Origin: Pseudodesulfovibrio sp.
GTDB lineage: Bacteria; Desulfobacterota; Desulfovibrionia; Desulfovibrionales; Desulfovibrionaceae
Length of the DNA: 64,000 nucleotides
Assembly (NCBI GenBank): GCA_016744135.1
Contig: JADGEX010000001.1
Coordinates: forward strand, 879,029-943,028
Direction of reading: 5' to 3'
The position numbers and the translations under genes were made by a program. Position 1 is the first letter of the stretch, and each line of letters begins with the position of its first letter. This document shows, one piece after another, positions 39,459 through 49,181 of the stretch. The notes beneath the pieces are model-generated. The model saw only the letters and a program-made list of their open reading frames with translations. It ran no database searches and was not told where the DNA came from.

Positions 39459-40217
39459 TTAGCTGATAATATAGCTGGTAGGAAAGTCGTCTTTCAATTT
39501 CTCCAACACCTGCTCAGCCTTATCCCGATTGGAAAAAGTCCCTGCCTGCACGACATGCAGCACACGGCCATTCCGCGTAATCGTTCTAATTTGAGCATTA
39601 CCAAAACCGCTGGCCACAAGATCCCGATGCACTCTTTCAGCATTCCCTCTATTTGCAAAAGCCCCCACCCTTACATGGTACTGCTTTGCAGACGAGGCAG
39701 CAATCCGAGTCGTTGCCCCGGGTACCGTTCCTACAGCCGTAATCCGAACTTTAGCAACCCCCCGGTCCACAGTACCGAGTTTCTTGGCTGCACCATAGGA
39801 AAGGTCAAGAATACGTCCATGCACAAATGGCCCTCGGTCATTAATAACAAGAACGACACTTCGATTATTCTCGAGATTCGTCACACGAACCTGTGTTCCC
39901 AATGGCAAAATCTTGTGGGCCGCAGTCACCCCATACATATTGTATATATATCCGTTGGCCGTCTTCTTTCCATGAAAATCCTTGCCATACCAGGAAGCCA
40001 TCCCAACTTCGTCATACCCATGGGCGGTCTTGAGCGGATAGTATGTCTTCCCCATGACAGTATAAGGATTAGTCTTGGGATCATACCTTGGCGACACAGC
40101 GCCGTCCTTTCCCGAAGACGGCGTGGAATACACATGCTTCGGATAAGGATTCAGCGAGCCACAACCGGCCATTGCGAGCACGGCCAAAAGCACGAAAAAA
40201 GCTATAAGGTGACGCAT
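39459..40217 (-). CDS. rlpA: RlpA-like septal lytic transglycosylase with SPOR domain (lipoprotein)
   Basis: A 252-residue lipoprotein: signal peptide ending in the lipobox LAMAGC (Cys19), a double-psi beta-barrel domain (about 67-155; GMASWYGKDFHGKKTANG and VVLVINDRGPFVHGRILDLS), and a C-terminal SPOR domain (about 178-250) that binds denuded peptidoglycan. RlpA cleaves glycan strands lacking stem peptides at the septum. GGAGGGATT precedes the ATG. It is separated from hup by about 160 bases and probably has its own promoter. Confidence 0.93.
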   Translation of the reverse strand: MRHLIAFFVLLAVLAMAGCGSLNPYPKHVYSTPSSGKDGAVSPRYDPKTNPYTVMGKTYYPLKTAHGYDEVGMASWYGKDFHGKKTANGYIYNMYGVTAAHKILPLGTQVRVTNLENNRSVVLVINDRGPFVHGRILDLSYGAAKKLGTVDRGVAKVRITAVGTVPGATTRIAASSAKQYHVRVGAFANRGNAERVHRDLVASGFGNAQIRTITRNGRVLHVVQAGTFSNRDKAEQVLEKLKDDFPTSYIIS

Positions 40218-40419
40218 AATCCCTCCGTGCAGCCCCCAACTGGAGCCAGGATCATTTCTCGACTTTGTCTAGAAATCGTAATCGAAGCCATGAAAAAAGG
40301 CAAATGTATGTACATATATCCAATTGAATTACATAAATTCAATTAGTTGTGGACGACAAAGTTCATAATGCCTTATATAGACATCAACAAAAATCGTTTA
40401 TTCTCCACGCTGGGCGGTC

Positions 40420-41193
40420 ATGTTCAAAAAAGCACCATTTGTCATACTACTTCTTTTTTTTCTTACAATTACGTTGCCAAACGCTGGAATTGGAGCCTCA
40501 AAAGAACCTCTAAACGAGCTAATTCTTACCATCACCCGTGCTGGTTGGCCCCCCTTCATGATCCCTGCCGACAGATATGGTGAGGCCCGAGGAATCATGA
40601 TCGACACCTTACGAGAAGCCGCACAATGTGCAGGTTGTACGCTAAAAATCGTCCATTACCCGGAAAAACGCAGCCTCATGAATCTTCGTGAAGGCATCGT
40701 GGATGTCTATCCCAAAGCCCAGGAATGGGTTGCCGAACCAAATCAATTCGACTGGACAGCCCCGGTCGTCATCTCGGAAGATACACTTATTTTCAGGAAT
40801 GGAGATCAGACTCGAGTCACGCAATCACTGACAGGCATGAGCATTGGTGTAGTTCACGGTTTTTCCTATCCAGCACTCAAAAAGCTATTCGCTTGCGGTA
40901 GTCTCCAAAGACACGATGCTCACAATACAAAAAATCTTCTGCTCATGCTTTCGCGAGGCCACGTGGATGCCATTCTCACCAACCGCCATGTGGCAAAATG
41001 GATCATCCGCAAATCTCCGAACCTTCGTGAGGCTGAATTTTACTTTGCGAAGAAACCGCTTGAAAACGCTCCTTTCCGCTTCGCTTTCACACGGAAGAGC
41101 GACCACTCCAAATTCATCGCCGCTTTCAACAAAGAAATCGAAACCATGCGCAAGGATGGCCGTTTTCAAGCCATCCTTGACCGTTACAAATAG
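40420..41193 (+). CDS. Orphan family 3 solute-binding protein
   Basis: A 257-residue periplasmic protein with a signal peptide (about 1-27) and a family 3 (amino-acid type) solute-binding fold: TITRAGWPPFMIPADRYG, GIMIDTLREAAQCAG, YPEKRSLMNLREGIVDVYP, GMSIGVVHGFSYPAL. No ABC permease or ATPase genes are nearby, so the substrate and partner are unknown. Such orphan proteins are common in this group and may act with a distant transporter or a sensor. It is convergent with aspA, the two stop codons being 3 bases apart. Confidence 0.82.
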   Translation: MFKKAPFVILLLFFLTITLPNAGIGASKEPLNELILTITRAGWPPFMIPADRYGEARGIMIDTLREAAQCAGCTLKIVHYPEKRSLMNLREGIVDVYPKAQEWVAEPNQFDWTAPVVISEDTLIFRNGDQTRVTQSLTGMSIGVVHGFSYPALKKLFACGSLQRHDAHNTKNLLLMLSRGHVDAILTNRHVAKWIIRKSPNLREAEFYFAKKPLENAPFRFAFTRKSDHSKFIAAFNKEIETMRKDGRFQAILDRYK

Positions 41194-41196
41194 GAT

Positions 41197-42609
41197 TTAC
41201 GACCGTTTGATATACCGTGGCTTGACCATGTTCTCCGGCTTCAGGATATCATCAATTTCCTCCTGACTCAGATAGCCTTTCTCCAACACGATCTCATAAA
41301 CAGATCTTCCAGTCTTCATGGCTTCTTTAGCTATCTCGGCAGATTTTTCATATCCAATAAACGGATTAAGGGCTGTAACCAGACCAATGGAATTCTCCAC
41401 GAGTTCGAGGCACCGTTCACGATTAGCCGTAATACCGGATACGCACTTGTCTGCCAAAGTCCGGCTGGCGCGTTGCAACATGTTCATGGACTGAAACAAA
41501 GAATACCCAATAACCGGTTCCATAACATTCAATTCAAGCTGACCGGCTTCGGAAGCCATTGAAATTGTAACATCATTACCGACAACAGCAAAAGCTACCT
41601 GATTGACAACTTCAGGAATCACCGGATTTACCTTGCCCGGCATGATGGACGATCCCGGCTGCATTGGTGGCAGGTTGATTTCGTTAAAACCGCACCGTGG
41701 TCCACTGGAAAGCAAGCGTAAATCGTTACAAATTTTTGACAACTTGACTGCCACGCGTTTAAGAACGCCGGAAAGCTGGACATACGCTCCGGTATCCTGA
41801 GTGGCCTCGACAAGATCAGGCGAGGAAACAAGCTGTAACGTTGTTGATTCGACAAGCTTTTCCGTCACTGTCCGAGTATAATCAGGATGAGCATTAAGCC
41901 CTGTGCCAATGGCCGTGGCTCCCATATTAATCTCATGCACAAGATGCTGGGCCTCATCCAGCCGTTGCACATCTTCACCAACCATGACAGCCCAAGCGGA
42001 AAATTCCTGTCCAAGCGTCATGGGTACTGCGTCCTGTAACTGGGTCCGCCCCATCTTAATCACATCCGAAAACTCTTTGCCCTTAGCTGCAAAAGCCTTC
42101 TTCAAATGACGCATGGCGTCCATCAACTCACGGACTTCCAGGATCAAAGCAATATTCAAAGCTGATGGATATACGTCGTTCGTGGACTGAGACATATTCA
42201 CATCGTTCAAAGGGTGCAGATGGTCATAATCCCCCTTTTCATATCCCATAAGCTCCAAGGCTCGATTGCAGATAATCTCATTGGCGTTCATGTTGGCTGA
42301 GGTACCGGCTCCGCCCTGCATGACATCCACCACAAACTGTTCGTGCAACTTCCCAGATAGGATCTCCTCGCAAGCGCGGGAGATGGCCCGACTCTTCTGC
42401 TCATCCAGTAACCCAAGAGAAGCATTGGCATCCGAAGCCGCTAATTTAACATAGGCTAAAGCGTTGATAAGCCTCGGATAATGAGACATGGCAATTCCGG
42501 AAATATGAAAATTATCAAGAGCTCGCTGGGTCTGCACACCATAATATGCATCCTTCGAAACTTCTATCTCGCCCAGGCTGTCGTGTTCGATTCTGTATTC
42601 TTTGCTCAT
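41197..42609 (-). CDS. aspA: Aspartate ammonia-lyase (aspartase)
   Basis: A 470-residue member of the fumarase/aspartase superfamily. It starts RIEHDSLGEIEVSKDAYYGVQTQRA, carries the aspartase-like NMNANEIICNRALELMG, and the catalytic signature GSSIMPGKVNPVIPE. It converts aspartate to fumarate and ammonia. The fumarase II alternative is less likely because the N-terminal GVQTQRAL and ANEVIANRAL-like regions favour aspartase. The ATG at 42609 was chosen because GGAGCG lies seven bases upstream; an ATG four codons earlier has no ribosome site. It is divergent from typA. Confidence 0.92.
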   Translation of the reverse strand: MSKEYRIEHDSLGEIEVSKDAYYGVQTQRALDNFHISGIAMSHYPRLINALAYVKLAASDANASLGLLDEQKSRAISRACEEILSGKLHEQFVVDVMQGGAGTSANMNANEIICNRALELMGYEKGDYDHLHPLNDVNMSQSTNDVYPSALNIALILEVRELMDAMRHLKKAFAAKGKEFSDVIKMGRTQLQDAVPMTLGQEFSAWAVMVGEDVQRLDEAQHLVHEINMGATAIGTGLNAHPDYTRTVTEKLVESTTLQLVSSPDLVEATQDTGAYVQLSGVLKRVAVKLSKICNDLRLLSSGPRCGFNEINLPPMQPGSSIMPGKVNPVIPEVVNQVAFAVVGNDVTISMASEAGQLELNVMEPVIGYSLFQSMNMLQRASRTLADKCVSGITANRERCLELVENSIGLVTALNPFIGYEKSAEIAKEAMKTGRSVYEIVLEKGYLSQEEIDDILKPENMVKPRYIKRS

Positions 42610-42776
42610 GGTTCGCTCCATGGTCAGGGTGTTACGGCAACCCCGAACCTATATGATTATTCCGGAGATTTGAATGCCATTTCGGCAACAGAGGCAATAT
42701 ATCCTTGCCAGAGCCATCCAATTCGGGTACCCCCAGCCTGCGCTTCAAGCGCCCATTACATATTATTGGAGAGACA

Positions 42777-44621
42777 ATGAGCAACACAGTACAGAACACC
42801 GAGCTTCGCAATATCGCCATCATAGCCCACGTTGACCACGGCAAAACCACCTTGGTGGATGCCATGTTCAAACAGTCGGGCCTCTTCCGCGAAGGCCAGA
42901 ACGTGGATGAAAGAATCATGGATTCCATGGACCTGGAACGCGAGCGCGGCATCACCATCGCCGCCAAGAACTGCTCGGTTTGCTGGAAGGAAACGAAAAT
43001 CAATATCATCGACACCCCCGGCCATGCCGACTTTGGTGGCGAGGTTGAACGTTCCCTGTCCATGGCCGACGGCGCCATCCTGTTGGTTGACGCATCCGAA
43101 GGCCCGCTGCCCCAGACCCGCTTCGTCTTGAAGAAAGCACTGGAACAGGGTCTTTCCCTCATGGTTGTTATCAACAAGGTTGACCGCCAGGACGCCCGCC
43201 CCGACGAAGTACTTGACGAAATTTATGACCTGTTCATCGATCTGGATGCCAACGAAGACCAACTGGACTTCCCGCTGCTTTATGCCATTGGCCGTGACGG
43301 CATCGCCATGAAGACCGCAGAAGAACGCGGAGAAAACCTGCACATCCTGCTGGACATGATCGTGGACAAGGTCCCTGGCCCGTCCCACAACCCGGATGAG
43401 CCTTTCCAGATGCTCGTCTCCGACCTTTCCTATTCCGACTATCTGGGTCGCCTTGCCATCGGCAAGATCCATCATGGTATAGCCCAGTCCAACGACCAAC
43501 TCATCTGCCTGGCCGACAACGACAAGGTTCTTCCGCTCAAGGTCACCAAACTGCAGACCTATGATGGACTGAAAGTTGTCCCCACCGAAGTCTGCTCTCC
43601 CGGTGACATTGTTGTTGTCGCGGGTATTGAAGACGTTCATATCGGTGATACCATCTGCACCAAAGAATCTCCCAAGGCACTGCCTCGCATCACTGTTGAT
43701 GAACCTACCGTATCCATGCGGTTCGGCATCAACACTTCTCCGCTGGCAGGCAAGGAAGGCAAGCACGTTCAGACCAACAAGATCAAGGAACGCCTTCACA
43801 AGGAAACCTTGCTCAATGTAGCCATTCAGGTAGAAGACTCCGAAAACCGCGACGCATATCTGGTCAAGGGACGCGGTGAATTCCAAATGGCCATTCTGGT
43901 CGAACAGATGCGCCGTGAAGGTTTTGAGCTGTCTGTAGGCCGTCCTGAGGTCATCATCAAGGAAGAAAACGGCAAGAAGATGGAGCCCATCGAACACCTG
44001 TTCGTGGACTGCGACGAAGATTTCATGGGTATCGTCACCGAGAAAATTCAGACACGCAAAGGCCGCATGACCAACATGGTCAACAACGGCACTGGCCGCG
44101 TCCGCCTCGAATTCTCCGTGCCTTCCCGCGCTCTCATCGGCTACCGCGACGAATTCCTGACCGATACCAAGGGTACCGGCATGATGAATTCCTATCTTGA
44201 AGGATACGGCGAACATCGCGGCGAGTTCAGCTCCCGCTACACTGGCTCTCTGGTAGCTGACCGTGCAGGCAAAGGCGTTGCCTACGGTCTGTTCAACCTG
44301 GAACCGCGTGGCCGCATCTTCATCGTTCCCGGCGACCCCATCTACGAAGGAATGATCATCGGCGAGCACAATCGCGACAATGACATCAATGTCAACGCAA
44401 GCAAGGAAAAGAAGCTCACCAACATGCGCGCATCCGGTAAAGATGAAGCGGTTATCCTCACCCCGGTCAAGCCCATGACCCTGGAATACGCCCTGAACTT
44501 TATCAAGGACGACGAACAGGTCGAGGTCACTCCCATCTCTATCCGACTCAGGAAGTTGGAATTGTCCGCTCTGGTTCGCCACCGCGAAGAAGGCAAAAAG
44601 AAAAAGCCTAAAGAACAGTAA
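42777..44621 (+). CDS. typA: Translational GTPase TypA/BipA
   Basis: A 614-residue ribosome-associated GTPase. G motifs are AHVDHGKTTLVDAM (G1), RGITI (G2), DTPGHADFGGEVER (G3) and NKVDR (G4). The C-terminal domain has FELSVGRPEVI and the conserved ALIGYRDEFLTDTKGTG. TypA/BipA binds the ribosome and helps 50S assembly and stress adaptation. GGAGAGAC precedes the ATG at 42777; the frame is open another 24 codons upstream without a ribosome site. A terminator follows. Confidence 0.97.
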   Translation: MSNTVQNTELRNIAIIAHVDHGKTTLVDAMFKQSGLFREGQNVDERIMDSMDLERERGITIAAKNCSVCWKETKINIIDTPGHADFGGEVERSLSMADGAILLVDASEGPLPQTRFVLKKALEQGLSLMVVINKVDRQDARPDEVLDEIYDLFIDLDANEDQLDFPLLYAIGRDGIAMKTAEERGENLHILLDMIVDKVPGPSHNPDEPFQMLVSDLSYSDYLGRLAIGKIHHGIAQSNDQLICLADNDKVLPLKVTKLQTYDGLKVVPTEVCSPGDIVVVAGIEDVHIGDTICTKESPKALPRITVDEPTVSMRFGINTSPLAGKEGKHVQTNKIKERLHKETLLNVAIQVEDSENRDAYLVKGRGEFQMAILVEQMRREGFELSVGRPEVIIKEENGKKMEPIEHLFVDCDEDFMGIVTEKIQTRKGRMTNMVNNGTGRVRLEFSVPSRALIGYRDEFLTDTKGTGMMNSYLEGYGEHRGEFSSRYTGSLVADRAGKGVAYGLFNLEPRGRIFIVPGDPIYEGMIIGEHNRDNDINVNASKEKKLTNMRASGKDEAVILTPVKPMTLEYALNFIKDDEQVEVTPISIRLRKLELSALVRHREEGKKKKPKEQ

Positions 44622-44645
44622 CTCGCATCAAACGATACACACATC

Positions 44646-44677
44646 AAAGGGAAGTCCAAACGGGCTTCCCTTTTTTA
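44646..44677 (+). terminator. Terminator after typA
   Basis: Stem AAGGGAAGTCC / GGGCTTCCCTT with one T-G pair and an AAAC loop, followed by TTTTTT. Confidence 0.93.
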
Positions 44678-44801
44678 TTGCGCACTGTCCCTCTTCATCA
44701 CCACAATGACGATTCATACATATGACAACACAATGAAACATGCATGTGCCTCCATATATATTCGACAAAAAACCACTTTTTTTATGGGAAAATAGGATTA
44801 G

Positions 44802-45740
44802 CTATTGCCTGCTTTGAAAAGTCACGTAGAGCATCAGCCCGACCATGGTCAAAGCTATTCCACCCCACCCCAAGATACCGGGCATGACGTGCCCCAAAAG
44901 TATCGCTTCTCCTGCCAGAGAAAATACAACCTCCATTGACTGAGTGCAATCAGCGGCAGCGAGTTCCGCGGTACTACGGGCATGATGTCGTGCGTAAAGG
45001 AAAAGTGAAGTGGCGATAACACCGGAACACGCTGCGACAATGGCTGTCTGCATAACCTGCCCAGCGGACGGAGGCGGTGGCGTGGTAACCGCGATAAGTA
45101 TCACCCAGAGCGGTAAAGACCCGAGGGTCAACAAAAGCACACGGCAAAACGGATCATCCATGACCGGATGATCAATGGACGGCACGAATGATTTCTCGCC
45201 CTTGCGTGCTTCCCAGACCAACTGGTTGCCAAATGGATAGGCAAAGGCCGCTACCAGCACAGGCAATGCGCCCCACAGTACCTCACGCAAACCAGTGGCT
45301 GAGGCCTGTTCCAGATTCACTAGAATCACACCTATGAATATAATTACCGTCAGAGCCAATGCTTTGAGTGGCACCTTGCGACCAAAGGCCAACAGGACCA
45401 ATGGGGTTGCGAGAATAGTAGTCTGCCACGTGGCGGCCACGACCCAGCCCGGAGCAAAGACGGAACTAAAGGTAATGAGCGCATAAAAAACACCGAAACC
45501 GACAGAGCCGGCCACAGTCCAAAATATCCAATGCCGAAAAAAAATTTTGATCGCATCAAGCCCGAGTCGAGCCTTACCCGTAATTACAAGCCAAACACCA
45601 AGAATCGCAAGCATCCAAAAATAACGCAGACTTGCAGACCAAACCCAATGACCACCCTCAAGAGACATGGCCCGATTAAATACAAAGGTAGAGCTGAAAA
45701 AAAAGGCCGCTATGACCCCGATGAATATAATTCGAAACAT
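44802..45740 (-). CDS. DMT-superfamily exporter (multidrug resistance EmrE-like family)
   Basis: A 312-residue membrane protein with about ten hydrophobic segments arranged as two EamA-like halves. The N-terminal FSSTFVFNRAMSLEGGHWVWSASLRY resembles members of the multidrug resistance efflux transporter family within the drug/metabolite transporter superfamily. The second half ends GWGGIALTMVGLMLYV. It should export a small molecule; the substrate cannot be read from sequence. It starts 10 bases after the stop of the DUF202 gene, so the two are co-transcribed. Confidence 0.85.
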   Translation of the reverse strand: MFRIIFIGVIAAFFFSSTFVFNRAMSLEGGHWVWSASLRYFWMLAILGVWLVITGKARLGLDAIKIFFRHWIFWTVAGSVGFGVFYALITFSSVFAPGWVVAATWQTTILATPLVLLAFGRKVPLKALALTVIIFIGVILVNLEQASATGLREVLWGALPVLVAAFAYPFGNQLVWEARKGEKSFVPSIDHPVMDDPFCRVLLLTLGSLPLWVILIAVTTPPPPSAGQVMQTAIVAACSGVIATSLFLYARHHARSTAELAAADCTQSMEVVFSLAGEAILLGHVMPGILGWGGIALTMVGLMLYVTFQSRQ

Positions 45741-45750
45741 ACGACGTTAT

Positions 45751-46128
45751 TTACCAAAAGACATACAGGAGAGCGCCACAAAGAATAAAACCGAACAGCA
45801 CAACTTCCGGAAAAACGTACAGTCCTCCCCCAGAAAATCCGATTTCCTTTTCCAATTGATAATACCGCCATCCGGCGAATAGCATCAATAATGGACCGCC
45901 GATAAAAGCGAGTTTGCCGAGCACTCCCAAGTCGGAAAGCACAGCCTCGGCCACGGCGCTATGCCCAGACGCGAGGAAAACATCCACTTTCTCCAGCAGG
46001 AAACCAAAAGTCATGAAGGCAAGTGATGTCCGACACCACGCGAGAAAGGTGCGTTTGTTGGCAAGTCGGGTTCTATTCTTGGCAAGCCTGTTGCGCTCAC
46101 GGGCTAATTCCATCTGTTCATCGTTCAT
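45751..46128 (-). CDS. DUF202 membrane protein
   Basis: A 125-residue protein with a charged N-terminus (residues 1-28; RNRLAKNRTRLANKRTFLAWCRTSLAFM) followed by three hydrophobic segments. The TFLAWCRTSLA stretch is the signature of DUF202/YidH-type inner-membrane proteins. Function is not known for the family. First gene of the operon with the DMT exporter. It is divergent from the Cys-rich Fe-S protein gene. Confidence 0.85.
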   Translation of the reverse strand: MNDEQMELARERNRLAKNRTRLANKRTFLAWCRTSLAFMTFGFLLEKVDVFLASGHSAVAEAVLSDLGVLGKLAFIGGPLLMLFAGWRYYQLEKEIGFSGGGLYVFPEVVLFGFILCGALLYVFW

Positions 46129-46268
46129 AATGCTCCCGTTAATATGCTAATCTGAACGATCTCTAGCAAAAAAATACTGAAAAGTCGCGCCCCACCATGT
46201 TGACTTTGTTTGGCAGGTCGGTAAAATTAATAGACTACTCGTTGCACATTCAACAATCCAAATTTGCC

Positions 46269-47195
46269 ATGAAAATACCCTTCGTCAAGCAGTCGACCAT
46301 TGATTACTACCAAAGCTGTCGAAAGCAGGGGGTATCCCTGTTCGATTTCATTCACGGATATGTCTATGGACGCTGGTGTTACAATTACATCGGTCTAGCC
46401 GGAGACAAAGAGCCATGGTGGCGGTATCTCTGGGCGCCACTGATCCTTATCATCAACAAGCACACGCCCCTTTTATCAAACGATAAAAATCGGACTGGCG
46501 ACTCTAACCAGCAAAAAGCGACATGGGGTGACTCCTATCACGGTAAACCTTTGCCGCTGGATGAAGCCGTCAAAATGGTCAAGATAAACCGTGCAGTGAA
46601 CACCGAAGTTTCAGAGCAAGTGCTCCCGTATACCCGCGCCCGAGACATAGTACTCAACAATCCGGAAAAAATTGTTCTGTTGGATTGCCCCTGTCGATCC
46701 GGCATGAAAAACCCATGCACGCCCATCGACGTCTGCATCCTCATCGGTGACCCGTTTGCCACTTTCATGCTGGAACACCATCCGGACAAGACCCGCCAAA
46801 TCACGGCGGATGAAGCCGTCCGAATCATTAAAGCGGAACAGGCTCGCGGCCATGTCTCTCACGCCTTTTTCAAAGATGTCATGCTCGGTAGATTCTACGC
46901 CATCTGCAACTGTTGTTCATGTTGCTGCGGGGCCATGAAGGCCCAGAGTCACGGCCTGAACATGCTCTGTTCATCCGGTTATCTAGCTGAAGTCAACGCA
47001 GACAATTGCGTCCGATGCGGTCTGTGCGCCGAGAAATGCCAATTCAAAGCTATTGGCTTCAATAAGGAGTCCGCCTTTATTCGCGAAGACAAATGCATGG
47101 GATGCGGCGTCTGTGTGCAGGTGTGTTCCAAGGATGCACTTTCGCTCAGATTGGCTCCGGAAAAGGGCGCTCCCCTTCTCGTAGACTCCATCTAA
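46269..47195 (+). CDS. Cys-rich 4Fe-4S ferredoxin-type protein
   Basis: A 308-residue protein. The N-terminal 150 residues are unrecognised. Two unusual Cys clusters follow: CPCRSGMKNPC, and ICNCCSCCCG with six cysteines at 213, 215, 216, 218, 219 and 220. The C-terminus is a two-cluster ferredoxin (CVRCGLCAEKCQF; CMGCGVCVQVCSK). I see no signal peptide, so it is probably cytoplasmic and transfers electrons. The start is uncertain: the Met at 46269 has no ribosome site, and the frame is open to 46197, also without one. A bidirectional terminator follows. Confidence 0.8.
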   Translation: MKIPFVKQSTIDYYQSCRKQGVSLFDFIHGYVYGRWCYNYIGLAGDKEPWWRYLWAPLILIINKHTPLLSNDKNRTGDSNQQKATWGDSYHGKPLPLDEAVKMVKINRAVNTEVSEQVLPYTRARDIVLNNPEKIVLLDCPCRSGMKNPCTPIDVCILIGDPFATFMLEHHPDKTRQITADEAVRIIKAEQARGHVSHAFFKDVMLGRFYAICNCCSCCCGAMKAQSHGLNMLCSSGYLAEVNADNCVRCGLCAEKCQFKAIGFNKESAFIREDKCMGCGVCVQVCSKDALSLRLAPEKGAPLLVDSI

Positions 47196-47200
47196 TAAAC

Positions 47201-47238
47201 AAAAAAAGGCTCAGGGAATATTTCCCCGAGCCGTTTTT
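47201..47238. terminator. Bidirectional terminator
   Basis: Stem GGCTCAGGGAA / TTCCCCGAGCC with one mismatch, with A-run before and T-run after; it serves both the Cys-rich Fe-S gene and the convergent small gene. Confidence 0.85.
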
Positions 47239-47255
47239 ACGTACACTCCAACAGC

Positions 47256-47636
47256 TTATTCAGGCCGGATATTCAACGGGATGACATGCAGTTCCCGCGA
47301 AAGTTCTCGCGTTGCACCAAACTTCCAAACAGCAGTTTTTTTACCGACAGCATTGGCTACGGCATCCGCAACACCCTGCACATTAATAATAGGGTGCCGG
47401 GCAAAAACTTCAGGCAAGCCATAAGTCAGGTTACACGCCAGACACTTACCAGGACGCTGAAGAAGTCTCATCTCGAAATTGAGACAGGAGTCACCATCCC
47501 CAACATACGCAAGCGCAATATCGTAACTCCCCTCTTGCGCATCCCCAAACAGTGCCTCGAAAAACGCATCCGCCCGTTCTTCGGGAAAAATTGTCAGCAA
47601 CAGGTCGTCAGTAAAGATTTCACCGTACTGGCTCAT
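47256..47636 (-). CDS. Conserved-looking hypothetical protein, 126 aa
   Basis: A 126-residue soluble protein without signal peptide or membrane segment. It starts MSQYGEIFTDDLLLTIFPEERADAF and contains LNFEMRLLQRPGKCLACNLTYGLP, with a CLAC motif, and ends ATRELSRELHVIPLNIRPE. GGGGGACAA precedes the ATG. I do not assign a function. It is 97 bases downstream of the DUF401 gene on the same strand, so they might be co-transcribed. Confidence 0.75.
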   Translation of the reverse strand: MSQYGEIFTDDLLLTIFPEERADAFFEALFGDAQEGSYDIALAYVGDGDSCLNFEMRLLQRPGKCLACNLTYGLPEVFARHPIINVQGVADAVANAVGKKTAVWKFGATRELSRELHVIPLNIRPE

Positions 47637-47733
47637 TCATTGTCCCCCTCGTACATGGTTGAGATAATCCACTTTGAAGAGATGCTGTTTACAAAAAAAA
47701 AGTCTATTCAGCAAGCCTCGGTCTGTAATCTAC

Positions 47734-49020
47734 TTATTTCAGCACTGCGAACAGAGCCACACCCGAAGCAAAAAAGATAAAACATGGCCATACGAGCTTT
47801 CTCCATGTACGAGCCAAATCACACTGGAAATATTCACAAGTCAGTATAAAACAGATATGAATTGGCGAAATCATGACTCCGGTAAACCCGGAAAAAGTCC
47901 CCAGTACAATATATCGAATGGTCTGATCTTGCATACCAAGAGACTCAAGCACACCAAGCAGAAGCGGAAAAGTTGCACCAACAAAAGCCACGTTGATGCC
48001 TGCGACTAACCCCACAAGAAATGGTAAAAACACAGCAGACGCAAACAGTGCAGCCTCACCACCGGCCACACGGGCCATTTCACTGACCACACCAGCAGCC
48101 TGCATAATGTCCTTGAAAACAAAAATCGCGACAATAACAAAAACCATAGACCAAAGACTCTTCTTGGTCAGCACTTCTCGGAAAAACGGGAGTCCCAACT
48201 GTGTATTCTGCAACAACACACACAGCACAGCGGAAGCCAAAGCCACAACCACACCCAACTCAAAAGGAATAGCGGGAAAAAATGTAGCAATAATACTCTC
48301 AAGCCCAATAGCACCACCAATGGCGGTTAAGAGCGGTAACCCCTCCTTGAAAGCCGCCTTCTTGCTCCGTTTAGTGGGCAAATTTTCTACAACCAGTTCA
48401 CTCGCATTAAGGACTCCAGGCCGCAGGAAGAACCACCACCCTGCAAGCAGCATGATAGGGGTTCCTGGCCAAGTGTAGGAAATAAGATCCAATATCTGGA
48501 TATCAGCCAACCCAAGTGTCAGGATAATACCGGGATATAACGGCCAGACCAATTCCCACACATGTCGAAACCAATAATTGACCACGGCTCGATCAGAATT
48601 GCTGATTCGCATGTCTTCAGACACTGTTTTAACCATGGGAGCGGAAAAGACAGCCCCGCCAGGCATAGGCAGCAACCCGATAAGGGCTGGGAAAAAGATA
48701 AGCCGCAATCTTGGACTTGTCAGGAATCCAGACAATGCGCTCATGAGTCGTTTGGACTGTCCAGACCGTTCCATTGCATCGGAAAGAATAAGAATCAGCC
48801 CGACAATAGCTATGAGAAAATGGAACTTTTCCTGAGTCAGGGCCATGACGCTCGCTTTGGCAAGTGGGACAGGCGCGAGTCCAAACATGAACCCCATAAC
48901 AGCCCCACCCATAAGAATGGACAGACCGAGACCTACTTTAAACCGCATACCAGCCAGCATGATAACAAAAGCGAACAGGACCTTGAGAAATGGTGCAAGT
49001 GTGGTAATGAGAGATTCCAT
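47734..49020 (-). CDS. DUF401 family membrane protein
   Basis: A 428-residue polytopic membrane protein with about ten to twelve hydrophobic segments. LLPMPGGAVFSAPMV, the WFRHVWELVWPLYPGIIL stretch, and FSGFTGVMISPIHICFILTCEYF are typical of DUF401, a group related to ion transporters such as the gluconate and arsenite/citrate superfamily. Substrate unknown. GGATACTCTCC precedes the ATG. It is divergent from the 157-residue protein gene at 49182. Confidence 0.85.
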   Translation of the reverse strand: MESLITTLAPFLKVLFAFVIMLAGMRFKVGLGLSILMGGAVMGFMFGLAPVPLAKASVMALTQEKFHFLIAIVGLILILSDAMERSGQSKRLMSALSGFLTSPRLRLIFFPALIGLLPMPGGAVFSAPMVKTVSEDMRISNSDRAVVNYWFRHVWELVWPLYPGIILTLGLADIQILDLISYTWPGTPIMLLAGWWFFLRPGVLNASELVVENLPTKRSKKAAFKEGLPLLTAIGGAIGLESIIATFFPAIPFELGVVVALASAVLCVLLQNTQLGLPFFREVLTKKSLWSMVFVIVAIFVFKDIMQAAGVVSEMARVAGGEAALFASAVFLPFLVGLVAGINVAFVGATFPLLLGVLESLGMQDQTIRYIVLGTFSGFTGVMISPIHICFILTCEYFQCDLARTWRKLVWPCFIFFASGVALFAVLK

Positions 49021-49181
49021 GGAGAGTATCCTTAGGGAACTTTATTTCTATTATGGAAAATTTGCATACGCCGATTTGACGTGAAAGAAAATGGATTTCT
49101 CCTAGCCCCTTGCCCGTCGAAGGACATTACGATACATTCCGATTTACCGAAAAGATTGAAGAACAGTGGAGATTTTCCGAA

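Noticed and set aside
42756..44582. A 608-codon open frame antisense to typA
   Set aside because: typA matches its family over the full length on the plus strand; the antisense frame has no recognisable motif and reflects codon bias.
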